A DNA stretch of 64,000 nucleotides from Miltoncostaea sp963703045 (lineage in GTDB: Bacteria > Actinomycetota > Thermoleophilia > Miltoncostaeales > Miltoncostaeaceae), in NCBI GenBank assembly GCA_963703045.1, contig OY969782.1:2294001-2358000 (forward strand). Direction: 5' to 3'. The notes below the pieces were generated by a model. It was not told the DNA's origin, made no database searches, and saw only the letters and a list, made by a program, of their open reading frames with translations. The translations under genes were made by a program, and so were the position numbers. Numbering within the stretch: position 1 is the stretch's first letter; every line of letters begins with the position of its first letter. Below, piece by piece: positions 56,662-64,000 of this stretch.

Positions 56662-57984
56662 ATGGCGGCACCCTCCCGCCACGGAGCGCCCGTGCCGCCC
56701 CGCCTCGTCGTCGCGCTCGTCCTGGTCGTCGCGGCCGTCTCGGTCGCATTGCCGGAGGCGGCGCTCGGGGTCGTCCGCTTCGACCGGGAGTGGGTGGTCC
56801 CGGGCTTCGGCGGGGGCGAGTCGGCCGTCGCCACCGACCGCGACGGCACGAGGGTCTACGTCGCCGATCCCCACTCCGGCGCGACCGGCCGCGTGCTGGT
56901 CTACGACCGCGACGGCACCCGCCTGGCATCGCTGGAGAGGGCCGCGGGAGTCGACATCGAACGCCCGGCGGGGCTGGCGGTCGACTCGGCGGGCAACCTG
57001 CTCGTCTTCGAGGGCGATCGCAACCGCATCCAGGTGCTCGGTCCGGGGGGCGCCCCGCTGCGTACGATCCAGCCCACCGGGGCGTCGGCGTTCGACGACC
57101 TGGCGCAGAGCATCGCCGTGGACGCGGCCGACAACGTCTACGTCGCCGATACGCGCGCCAGCCGCGTGGCGGTCTTCGACCCCGGCGGCAGCCCCGTGCG
57201 GGTCATCCCCCTCGGCGGCGAGTTCGTGAGCGACGTGGCCGTCGACGGCGGCGGGAACGTCTACGCCCTGCTGATCTTCGGCACGGCGGGTTGCGAGGCC
57301 GCGGTGCAGGTGCACGATGCGTCCGGCGCGCGCATCGCCCGCTGGAACGTGACGGCGACGCCGGCCTTCAGCTGCGCCCGCCTGGGACTGGCGACCGACC
57401 CGCGCACCGGCGAGGTGCTCGTGGCGAGTCAGGGAGGGGACGCCCCGGGGATCCGGCGCTATACGCCGGCGGGCGCCCCGGTCGGCGGGGCCCTGACCGG
57501 CGCCGGCAGCAGTGGGGACCGGCTCCAGGCGATCGGGATCGCGCTCGCGCGCGACGGGACGATCTTCACGCGCGACTCGGCCGCCGGGCGCATCCTGCGC
57601 TTCGCCGACCTACCGCCGGCACCGGATCTCTCCCGGACCATCCCGAACCCGCGGACCATCGGCGTCGGACCGGCGACGGCGGTCGTGCCGGGCCGGATCT
57701 CGCGTGGCTCGCTGCGTCGCTCGAAGTGCGTGCGCACGCTCGTGGTGACCTCCAGGGCCGCGCGCGTGACCGTGCGCATCTTCAGCGGCATCCGCAGCCT
57801 GCGGCTGTTCGGCGCGCGCTCGGTCCGCTTCTCCGCGCCGGGGCGCGCGGTCGTCTGCATCCGGGTGCCGTTCCGCGCGAAGACCTTCGACGCCCGCACG
57901 CGGCTGCGGATCTCGCTGGCCGTGGCCCTCGACGCCGGGGCCTCGCCCCGGCCGCGCTCGCGCCCGATCGGCCTGTTGCCCTAG
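56662..57984 (+). CDS. Exported NHL-repeat beta-propeller protein
   Basis: This 440-residue protein has a signal peptide (LVVALVLVVAAVSVALPEAALG) and NHL-type repeats: PAGLAVDSAGNLLVFEGDRNRIQV, SIAVDAADNVYVADTRASRVAVFD, VAVDGGGNVYALL and IALARDGTIFTRDSAAGRILRF, each read in sections. Its C-terminal 110 residues (KCVRTLVVTSRAARVTVRIF and following) are a basic beta-rich module. It probably acts as a surface binding or scaffold protein. ATG 56662 is used; GTG 56692 is a possible shorter start. Its stop overlaps the thiolase stop. Confidence 0.7.
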   Translation: MAAPSRHGAPVPPRLVVALVLVVAAVSVALPEAALGVVRFDREWVVPGFGGGESAVATDRDGTRVYVADPHSGATGRVLVYDRDGTRLASLERAAGVDIERPAGLAVDSAGNLLVFEGDRNRIQVLGPGGAPLRTIQPTGASAFDDLAQSIAVDAADNVYVADTRASRVAVFDPGGSPVRVIPLGGEFVSDVAVDGGGNVYALLIFGTAGCEAAVQVHDASGARIARWNVTATPAFSCARLGLATDPRTGEVLVASQGGDAPGIRRYTPAGAPVGGALTGAGSSGDRLQAIGIALARDGTIFTRDSAAGRILRFADLPPAPDLSRTIPNPRTIGVGPATAVVPGRISRGSLRRSKCVRTLVVTSRAARVTVRIFSGIRSLRLFGARSVRFSAPGRAVVCIRVPFRAKTFDARTRLRISLAVALDAGASPRPRSRPIGLLP

Positions 57985-59156
57985 GCGCCCGAGACGCCCT
58001 CGAGCAGGGTCGCGTTGGCCATGCCGCCCCCCTCGCACATCGCCTGCAGCCCGTACCGGGCTCCCCGGCGCTCCATCTCGTGCACCAGCGACACCATCAG
58101 ACGGGCCCCGGTCGCGCCCAGCGGGTGGCCGAGCGCGATGGCGCCGCCGTTGACGTTGACCCGCTCCATGTCGGCACCGAGCTCGCGCGCCCAGGCCAGG
58201 GGGATCGAGGCGAACGCCTCGTTGACCTCGACCACGTCGATGTCGTCGAGCGCGAGCCCGGCGCGGTCGAGCACGCGCCGGGTGGCGGGGATCGGCCCGG
58301 TCAGCATCTCGACCGGATCGACGCCGGCCAGCGCGAACGAGTGGAAGCGGGCGCGCGGCCTCAGGCCGAGCCGCGCGACCGCCTCCTCGGAGGCGATCAG
58401 CAGAGCCGCGGCCCCGTCGCTGATCTGCGACGAGCTGCCGGCCGTCAGCCTGCCGTCCGGCCGGAACACCGGCCGCAGGCCGGCGAGCGCCTCGGCGCTC
58501 GTGCCGGGACGGATGCCCTCGTCGGCCGCGAACGTCGCGGAGGCGTCGCCGCCGATCGGCACGGGCACGATCTCGTCGTCGAATCGTCCCGCCGCGCGCG
58601 CCGCCTCGGCGCGCCGGTGCGAGGTGAGGGCGAGCGCGTCGAGCTCGTCCCGGGTCAGGCCCCAGCGGTCGGCGACGATCTCGCCCGCCTCGCCCTGCTC
58701 GATGAAATCGTCGTCGGCGAGCCCGTACCGCGCGCGCATGCCGGCCCCGTAGACGGCCGACCGGTCGGGGGCGTTGGCCCACATCGGCACGCGGGTCATC
58801 GACTCGACGCCGGCCGCGATCACCAGGTCGTAGGCGCCGGCCATCACGCCCTGCGCCGCGAAGTGCGCCGCCTGCTGCGAGCTGCCGCACTGGCGGTCGA
58901 TGGTCGTCGCCGGGACCGTGTCGGGGAAGCCCGCGGCCAGCACCGCGCTGCGCCCGACGTTGACGCCCTGCTCCCCGACCTGGTCGACGCAGCCCACGAT
59001 CACGTCCTCGACCCCGGCCGGATCGACCCCTGCGCGCGCGATCAGCTCGGCGAGCACGAGGCCGAGCAGGTCGGCCGGGTGCCAGTCCGCGAGCGCGCCC
59101 CCCCGCCGCCCCACGGCGGTGCGCACGGCACCGACCACGTAGGCGCCCCGGGTCAT
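57981..59156 (-). CDS. Thiolase (acetyl-CoA acyltransferase family)
   Basis: The 391-residue thiolase has the nucleophile in TIDRQCGSSQQA (Cys90), VNEAFASIPLAW (NEAF), NGGAIALGHPLGATGAR (His) and a C-terminal CEGGGMANA in place of the common CIGGGMG. It cleaves 3-ketoacyl-CoA or makes acetoacetyl-CoA. The ATG overlaps the stop of the enoyl-CoA hydratase (TGATG); a GTG one codon earlier (59159) is an alternative. The next divergent gene is a 3-hydroxyacyl-CoA dehydrogenase, so beta-oxidation is the likely context. Confidence 0.92.
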   Translation of the reverse strand: MTRGAYVVGAVRTAVGRRGGALADWHPADLLGLVLAELIARAGVDPAGVEDVIVGCVDQVGEQGVNVGRSAVLAAGFPDTVPATTIDRQCGSSQQAAHFAAQGVMAGAYDLVIAAGVESMTRVPMWANAPDRSAVYGAGMRARYGLADDDFIEQGEAGEIVADRWGLTRDELDALALTSHRRAEAARAAGRFDDEIVPVPIGGDASATFAADEGIRPGTSAEALAGLRPVFRPDGRLTAGSSSQISDGAAALLIASEEAVARLGLRPRARFHSFALAGVDPVEMLTGPIPATRRVLDRAGLALDDIDVVEVNEAFASIPLAWARELGADMERVNVNGGAIALGHPLGATGARLMVSLVHEMERRGARYGLQAMCEGGGMANATLLEGVSGA

Positions 59157-59929
59157 CACATGCCCGAGAAGTCGGGTCTGCGCTTCTCGAAGAAGGCGGT
59201 CATGCCCTCGCGCTGCTCCGGGGTGGTGAAGGCGAGCGCGAAGGCGTCGATCTCGCGCGCGAGATGCCCCTTGAGGTCACCGTCGAGGGCGAGGTTGCAG
59301 AGGGCCTTGGCCGAGGCGATCGTCCACGGGGGCTTCGAGGCGATCTGATCGCCGATCTCCACCGCGCGGTCGATCAGCTCGTCGGCCGGGTGGACGTGGT
59401 TGACGAGGCCCACCCGCAGCGCCTCGGCCGCGTCGACGGGCCGGCCGGTCAGGATCATCTCCTTGGCGAACCCCGGGGAGGTGAGCCGCGCCAGCCGCTG
59501 CGTGCCGCCCCAGCCCGGGACGATGCCGAGGTTGACCTCGGGCTGGCCGAAGCGGGCCCCCTCGGCGGCGACGCGGATGTCGCAGGCGAGGGCGAGCTCG
59601 CAGCCTCCGCCGAGGGCGTAGCCGTTGACCGCGGCGATCACCGGCTTCGGGAACTCCTCGATGCGACCGGTGAGCTCGTGGCCGCGCCGGGCGTACGAGC
59701 GCGCCTCGAGGGCGCTGGCGGTCTGCATGTGCCCGATGTCCGCGCCGGCCGAGAACGCCCGCGGCCCCGCGCCGGTGAGCACGAGCACCTGCGTCTCGGC
59801 CGACCGCTCCAGCCCGTCGAGGCGCTCGTCCAGCTCGTCCAGCAGCTCCGGGGAGAGGGCGTTCATGGCCTCGGGGCGGTTGAGCGTGAGGATCGCGACC
59901 GGGCCGCGGCGCTCCAGGTCGATGGGCAC
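59156..59929 (-). CDS. Enoyl-CoA hydratase/isomerase (crotonase family)
   Basis: This 257-residue crotonase has SAGADIGHM (oxyanion-hole Gly/Ala loop), NGYALGGGCELALACDIRVA and FGQPEVNLGIVPGWGGTQRL with the catalytic Glu positions. It hydrates trans-2-enoyl-CoA. GTG start at 59929 has GGAGG five bases upstream. It overlaps the thiolase start and diverges from the 3-hydroxyacyl-CoA dehydrogenase, so all three steps after acyl-CoA dehydrogenation are encoded together. Confidence 0.93.
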   Translation of the reverse strand: MPIDLERRGPVAILTLNRPEAMNALSPELLDELDERLDGLERSAETQVLVLTGAGPRAFSAGADIGHMQTASALEARSYARRGHELTGRIEEFPKPVIAAVNGYALGGGCELALACDIRVAAEGARFGQPEVNLGIVPGWGGTQRLARLTSPGFAKEMILTGRPVDAAEALRVGLVNHVHPADELIDRAVEIGDQIASKPPWTIASAKALCNLALDGDLKGHLAREIDAFALAFTTPEQREGMTAFFEKRRPDFSGM

Positions 59930-60007
59930 GGGACCTCCGGGAGATGGGCGGTGGGCGGCGACGGCGCCGCGGTGACACACGGCGGCCTCGACGTGCACAC
60001 TACCCGC

Positions 60008-61036
60008 GTGACCGGGAGCCCGATCACCCGGATGGCCGTGCTCGGCGCGGGCGTCATGGGCAGCGAGATCGCCTACGTGGGCGCCGCCGCCGGCCTCGGA
60101 GTCGTGTTGCTCGACGCCGATCCGGCCGCGCTCGCGCGGGGGATGGCCCACATCGAGTCGATCGGCGCGCGCCGGGTGGCGAAGGGGAGGATGGACCGCG
60201 CCGCGGCCGACGCGATCATCGCGCGCGTGCGTCCGGCGGGCGATGACGGCGCGCTCGCCGGCTGCGGCATCGCGGTCGAGGCCGTGCCCGAGGTGATGGC
60301 GGTCAAGCGCGAGGTCGTCGCGCGCCTCGACGGTGCGCTCGCGGCCGGGGCGCTGATCGCGTCGAACACGTCGGGGCTGTCCATCAGCGAGATCGCCCGC
60401 GCGACCGCGCGGCCCGAGCTCGTGCTCGGCCTGCACTTCTTCAACCCGGCGAGCGTGATGGCGCTCGTCGAGGTGGTGCGGGGCGACGCGACGAGCGACG
60501 CCACGCTGGCAGCCGGCGAGGAACTCGTCCGGGCGCTCGGCAAGGTGCCGGTCGCGGTGCGCGAGTGCCCCGGTTTCCTGGTCAACCGGATCCTCGTGCG
60601 CGCCATGGCCGAGGCCTACCGGACGGCCGGGGCGAGCGGCGCCGACCGCGCCGCGGTCGACCGTGCCGTGGTCGCCGGGGGACCGGCGCCCATGGGGCCC
60701 TTCGCGCTGGGCGATCTGATCGGGCTCGACACGATGGCCCACATCCGCCGCGACCTCGCGGCGGCCTACGGCGAGCGTTTCGACGACGGGGGCGCCGTCG
60801 ACGCCGAGGTCGCCGGGGGGCGCCTGGGCGCCAAGGGCGGAGGCGGCTTCCTGACGGGGTCCGAGCCCGGCGGGGACGCGGACGACCCGGGTGCCGTCGC
60901 CGCCGCCGCGGCCTACTACGCCGGGGCGCTCGACGAGGCCCGCCGCTGCGTCGACGAGGGCGTCGCGGCCGCGGCCGACGTCGCGCCGGCGATGCGCCAC
61001 GGGTGCGGATGGAGCGGGGGCCCGCCGGGGCTCTGA
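60008..61036 (+). CDS. 3-hydroxyacyl-CoA dehydrogenase
   Basis: This 342-residue enzyme has the NAD motif VLGAGVMGSEIAYVGA, VEAVPEVMAVKREV, SNTSGLSISEIA, GLHFFNPASVMALVEVV (catalytic His) and ECPGFLVNRIL, the full 3HCDH set, followed by a single C-terminal dimerisation domain and a Gly-rich tail. It oxidises 3-hydroxyacyl-CoA with NAD+. GTG 60008 was chosen; the in-frame ATG 60032 is close to the NAD motif, and GTG 59993 is also in frame. It ends before a strong hairpin. Confidence 0.93.
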   Translation: MTGSPITRMAVLGAGVMGSEIAYVGAAAGLGVVLLDADPAALARGMAHIESIGARRVAKGRMDRAAADAIIARVRPAGDDGALAGCGIAVEAVPEVMAVKREVVARLDGALAAGALIASNTSGLSISEIARATARPELVLGLHFFNPASVMALVEVVRGDATSDATLAAGEELVRALGKVPVAVRECPGFLVNRILVRAMAEAYRTAGASGADRAAVDRAVVAGGPAPMGPFALGDLIGLDTMAHIRRDLAAAYGERFDDGGAVDAEVAGGRLGAKGGGGFLTGSEPGGDADDPGAVAAAAAYYAGALDEARRCVDEGVAAAADVAPAMRHGCGWSGGPPGL

Positions 61037-61048
61037 CGCCGAGCGGGC

Positions 61049-61076
61049 GAGGCGCCGCCGTCCGCGGCGGCGCCTC
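61049..61076. terminator. Strong bidirectional hairpin terminator
   Basis: GAGGCGCCGCCG (61049-61060) and CGGCGGCGCCTC (61065-61076) form a perfect 12-bp stem with a TCCG loop. It lies in the 55-bp gap between the convergent 3HCDH and alcohol dehydrogenase genes. Confidence 0.65.
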
Positions 61077-61091
61077 GTCCGTCGGCCGCCC

Positions 61092-62165
61092 TCAGGGCGT
61101 GATCGTCACCTTCACCACGCCGTCCTCCTGGTTGGAGAAGAGCGGGTAGGCGTCCTCGATCTCGTCGAGCGAGAAGCGGTGCGTCACGAGCTGCTTCAGG
61201 TCGAGCCGGCCGATCTTGACCAGGTTCATCAGCGAGCTCAGTCGCTTCTTGCCGCCGGGGCACAGCGTCGTGCGGATGTCGATGTCGCCGATGCCGTAGA
61301 TGAACGGCTCGAGCGGGATCGTCACCTTGTCGCCGTAGACGCCGAGCGAGCTCACCATGCCCGCGGGCCGGACGGACTTGAGGCAGTTCTCGAACGTCTC
61401 CTGGATGCCGAGCGCCTCGATCGCCACGTCCGCGCCGCGGCCCTCGGTGAGGGCCTTCACCTTCGCGACGGGGTCCTCCTGGGTGTAGTCGATCACCACG
61501 TCGGCGCCCATGGTGCGGGCCATCTCGAGGCGCTTGGCGTTCGAGTTGACCGCGATCACGAGCCCCGCCCCGCGCAGGCGGGCGCCCGCCGTCGCGCAGA
61601 GGCCGATGGGGCCCTGCGCGTACACGACCACCGAGTCCCCGAGCTGCACGTCACCCGTCTCGACCGCGGCGATCCCGGTGGTGGCGATGTCGGTGACGAA
61701 CAGGACCTCCTCGTCGGACAGGCCCTCGGGGATGCGCGCGAGGTTGGCCTGGGCGTAGGGCACCCGGAAGTACTCGGCCTGTACGCCGTCCATCGAGTTG
61801 CCGAGCCGCCAGCCGCCGATGATCCCCCACTGGTCCTCGTAGCCCGCGCACTGCGAGAGGTCGCCCGCCTGGCAGAAGTAGCAGGCCCCGCAGGGGGTGA
61901 TCGCACCGACCACGACCCGCTCGCCCAGCTCGTAGCCGGTCACGGCCTCGCCGAGCTCGTGGATGACGCCGGCCGGCTCGTGGCCGACCACCCGCCCCGG
62001 CGCGACGGGGTACTCCCCGCGCCAGATGTGGGAGTCGGTGCCGCAGATGGTCGTCGTGGTCACCTTGACGATCGCGTCGGTGGGCCCGCACCGCGGGATC
62101 GGCACCTCCTCGATGTGGATGTCGCGCACGTCCTTGAAGACGGCGGCCCTCATGGTCTCCGGCAT
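61092..62165 (-). CDS. Zinc-dependent medium-chain alcohol dehydrogenase
   Basis: This 357-residue MDR enzyme has catalytic zinc ligands in TICGTDSHIWRG and GHEPAG, a structural zinc site CGACYFCQAGDLSQC, and a cofactor region VVYAQGPIGLCATAGARLRGA with acidic and Asn residues after it that suggest NAD(H). It resembles the isopropanol/butanediol dehydrogenase-type members. Start is ATG 62165 with CAGGGGGAG upstream. It is divergent from the GAF kinase. Confidence 0.9.
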   Translation of the reverse strand: MPETMRAAVFKDVRDIHIEEVPIPRCGPTDAIVKVTTTTICGTDSHIWRGEYPVAPGRVVGHEPAGVIHELGEAVTGYELGERVVVGAITPCGACYFCQAGDLSQCAGYEDQWGIIGGWRLGNSMDGVQAEYFRVPYAQANLARIPEGLSDEEVLFVTDIATTGIAAVETGDVQLGDSVVVYAQGPIGLCATAGARLRGAGLVIAVNSNAKRLEMARTMGADVVIDYTQEDPVAKVKALTEGRGADVAIEALGIQETFENCLKSVRPAGMVSSLGVYGDKVTIPLEPFIYGIGDIDIRTTLCPGGKKRLSSLMNLVKIGRLDLKQLVTHRFSLDEIEDAYPLFSNQEDGVVKVTITP

Positions 62166-62340
62166 CGCTCCCCCTGTCCGCATGGCGCTGGTCCGGTCGT
62201 CCCGATGCTCCACCGCCCCGCCTCCCGCGGCAACGGGCGATCGGGCGGGCGGACGAGGCGGGCACGGCGTCGCATGCCCCGGATCGGAGTGGGTATGCGG
62301 ATCGCGCGGTCACCGGCGATCGGCGGCAGCCCGTGCCGGC

Positions 62341-62358
62341 CTCACCCGAACGGGTGAG
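62341..62358. promoter_or_regulatory. 18-bp perfect palindrome between adh and the GAF kinase
   Basis: CTCACCCGAACGGGTGAG has perfect 8-base arms around AA, 5 bases before a candidate -35 of the kinase gene. The geometry (7-2-7 inside 8-2-8) matches NarL-family sites, and a NarL-type regulator is encoded next to that kinase. Confidence 0.6.
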
Positions 62359-62363
62359 CGAGC

Positions 62364-62393
62364 TTGCCCCTGTGCGGCCGGCGGTCGTATCGT
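62364..62393 (+). promoter_or_regulatory. Candidate promoter of the GAF kinase/regulator pair
   Basis: TTGCCC at 62364-62369 and TATCGT at 62388-62393 have an 18-bp spacer. Transcription would begin about 62400, leaving a short leader that includes AAGGGGGG before the ATG at 62418. Inferred from pattern only. Confidence 0.45.
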
Positions 62394-62417
62394 GGACCGC
62401 AACCGAAGGGGGGCGGT

Positions 62418-63626
62418 ATGCAGGTCGGGCACGCGACCGGATCCGCGGCGGTCGCCGTACCGCCGGCGCTCGACACCCCCCTGCTGCGGCGGGCCGATGC
62501 GGCCGGCCAGCGTCTGTTCCGCGAGCTCGTGATCTCGCGCATCGCGTGGTCGGCGGTCTCGGAGGCCAGTCGCCTGATCGCCGTCGACGTCGTCGGCTTC
62601 TCCCTGAGGGTGGCCGGCTGCGACCATCCCCAGCCGTGCCGGCAGTGCGACTGCCGGGACCGCCTCGAGATGCGGGCCGTCGTCGGCAACCGCGGCCCGC
62701 GACTGCCGGGGTTGCGGCTGATCGCCGGGGAGGGCGTGGGCGGCCGGGTGCTCCAGACCGGCGCGCCGCTCGAGGCGCGCGTCACCGGGCCGCGGTCGCC
62801 CGGCCCCGCGGCCCTGTCGCTCGTCATGGAGGAGGAGGGCATCCGCTCGCTCGTCGGGCTGCCGATCTCGTTCGGCGGCGAGGTGCGCGGCGTGCTGCAC
62901 GCCGGGTTGCGGCGCGACGGGGGCATCGGCACCTCCGCCACCGAGGCGCTCTCCCGGCTGTGCACCTACGCCGGGGCCGCGCTGGCGGCGGCCCGCGACC
63001 GGGCGCGGGTGGAGGAGGTGGCCGCCCTGCGCGAGCGGCGGCGCCTCGCGCGCGCGCTGCACGACGAGTTCGGCCAGCGCCTCTTCGGCATCGGCGTGAC
63101 GGGCGAGCTGGCGTTGCGGAGCGCCCGCACCGGGCGCCCCGACCTCGTGGCCCACCTCGCCGGCCTCGAGCGGCAGATCGCCGCGGCGTCGTCCGCCCTG
63201 CGGACGACGCTGCGCTCGCTCGATCGTCCCGCGGGGCCGGCGGGCGCCCTCACGGTGAAGCTGCGCGAGGAGGCCGCCGCGTTCGCCGAGCGCACCGGAG
63301 TCGGCGCCCACCTCATCGTGATGGGCGAGCCCGGGGCGCTCGACGAGCCGCGCGAGGACCTGCTGGTGCGGACCGCCCGCGAGGCCCTGCGCAACGTGGA
63401 GCGCCACGCCCGGGCGCGCGAGGTGGTGGTGACCCTCGCCTTCGCCCCCGGAGTCGTCGAGCTGGTGGTGCAGGACGACGGGGTCGGGCCGAACCCGGGG
63501 ACCGGGGGCAACGGGGTCGGTCTCGGCATGCTCCGCGAGGAGATCGCCCGTCTCGGAGGCGTGGCGCGGCTCGCGCGCAACGACGACGCCGGCTGCACCC
63601 TGAGGACCCGGCTGCCGCTGACGTGA
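62418..63626 (+). CDS. GAF-domain sensor histidine kinase with a cysteine cluster
   Basis: The 402-residue cytoplasmic kinase has an N-terminal GAF domain (about residues 30-195) and a HisKA_3 box RALHDEFGQ (His215). The N box is weak (REALRNVERHA), and the G box is DDGVGPNPGTGG followed by GVGLGMLREE. A cluster Cys68-x5-Cys74-x2-Cys77-x-Cys79 sits within the GAF domain, next to His70 and Asp residues. It could bind a metal or an Fe-S cluster and give redox or oxygen sensing. It is coupled (TGATG) to the regulator that follows. Confidence 0.88.
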   Translation: MQVGHATGSAAVAVPPALDTPLLRRADAAGQRLFRELVISRIAWSAVSEASRLIAVDVVGFSLRVAGCDHPQPCRQCDCRDRLEMRAVVGNRGPRLPGLRLIAGEGVGGRVLQTGAPLEARVTGPRSPGPAALSLVMEEEGIRSLVGLPISFGGEVRGVLHAGLRRDGGIGTSATEALSRLCTYAGAALAAARDRARVEEVAALRERRRLARALHDEFGQRLFGIGVTGELALRSARTGRPDLVAHLAGLERQIAAASSALRTTLRSLDRPAGPAGALTVKLREEAAAFAERTGVGAHLIVMGEPGALDEPREDLLVRTAREALRNVERHARAREVVVTLAFAPGVVELVVQDDGVGPNPGTGGNGVGLGMLREEIARLGGVARLARNDDAGCTLRTRLPLT

Positions 63627-64000
63627 TGAGCCGCCCGCACACGGTGGTCGTGGCCGACGACCACCCCATCGTCATCTCGGGCATGCGACTGCTGCTCTCC
63701 GGGTCGCGGTTCTTCGAGCTGGTCGGCGAGGCGGGCACCGGCGCCGAGGCGCTGCTGCGCTGCGAGCAGTACCGGCCCGACGTCCTGCTGCTCGACCTGC
63801 GCCTGCCCGACCTGCCCGCCGCCACGACCTGCGCGCGCGTCAAGGAGCGGCAGCCGGGCATCGCGATCGTCATCCTCACGGCGCACGCCGAGGAGATGGC
63901 GGTGCGTGGCTGCCTGAGGGCCGGGGCGTCGGCGTGCCTGTTCAAGGACGTCGGCGAGCAGGGCCTCCTGTCCGCGCTGATGCAGGTCGTGCACGGCCGC
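63626..64000 (+). CDS. NarL-type response regulator (3' end cut by window edge)
   Basis: The 125 visible residues are a receiver domain: VVVADDHPIVISGM, phospho-acceptor Asp57 in DVLLLDLRLPD, and VILTAHAEE, RAGASACLFK for the signal-transmission Thr/Lys. The DNA-binding domain lies beyond the window. ATG 63626 shares a base with the kinase stop (GTG 63623 is a possible alternative). The pairing with a HisKA_3 kinase supports the NarL/FixJ type. Confidence 0.9.
   Translation, partial: MSRPHTVVVADDHPIVISGMRLLLSGSRFFELVGEAGTGAEALLRCEQYRPDVLLLDLRLPDLPAATTCARVKERQPGIAIVILTAHAEEMAVRGCLRAGASACLFKDVGEQGLLSALMQVVHGR

Overview
The window is very GC-rich bacterial chromosome with densely packed genes, many GTG starts (some TTG) and many 1- or 4-base stop/start overlaps. 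Gene content fits Actinomycetota: hspR-clpB, a sigma-B/F-type factor with partner-switching regulators, CtpE-like and metal P-type ATPases, GAF/NarL-type kinases and many exported beta-propeller proteins with arginine-rich tails. The overall style suggests the class Thermoleophilia (Solirubrobacterales or Miltoncostaeales relatives). That placement is an inference from gene style, not a phylogeny. I see no CRISPR array, prophage, transposase or rRNA.

Layout. 1-6.5 kb: hspR (cut by the window edge) and clpB, a small membrane protein, a sulfotransferase, and a run of small genes with an MBL hydrolase. 6.5-13.9 kb: a secreted phosphodiester-glycosidase-like protein, a PhoR-type kinase, and a glycan block (DegT aminotransferase, DUF354 protein, CapD/WbpM-type dehydratase). 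13.9-16.7 kb: an HxlR regulator and Lon protease. 16.7-20.9 kb: a LysR regulator followed by a tightly overlapped operon of an FAD enzyme, phosphosulfolactate synthase and ATP sulfurylase. Two T-N11-A palindromes lie between lon and lysR. 20.9-24.8 kb: a c-heme lipoprotein and two secreted glycoside-hydrolase-like proteins. 24.8-30.2 kb: NhaA, a BrkB-like protein, an anti-sigma/sigma/STAS module and UppP.

30.2-37.2 kb: subtilase, PAS protein, aldo/keto reductase, GGDEF-like protein, epimerase and UspA. All six are interrupted by single-base indels (about 15 in 6 kb), while their motifs remain intact. No other gene in the window shows this, so I suspect a local sequence-quality problem more than gene decay. 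A tRNA-Ala(TGC) lies in this stretch.

36.3-52.3 kb: an apparent low-oxygen/stress block. It has four universal stress proteins and a six-gene co-directional run on the minus strand (ackA, xfp phosphoketolase, GAF histidine kinase, NarL-type regulator, CtpE-like Ca2+ ATPase, USP). A flavoprotein dehydrogenase, a TPC-motif metal ATPase, and an SDR-rhodanese pair follow. It resembles the logic of mycobacterial DosR regulons: redox sensing, USPs and fermentative ATP formation.

52.5-64 kb: an MFS pump with a possible leader peptide, two exported beta-propeller proteins, a fatty-acyl module (thiolase, enoyl-CoA hydratase, 3-hydroxyacyl-CoA dehydrogenase), a Zn alcohol dehydrogenase, and a second GAF kinase/NarL regulator pair that runs off the end of the window.
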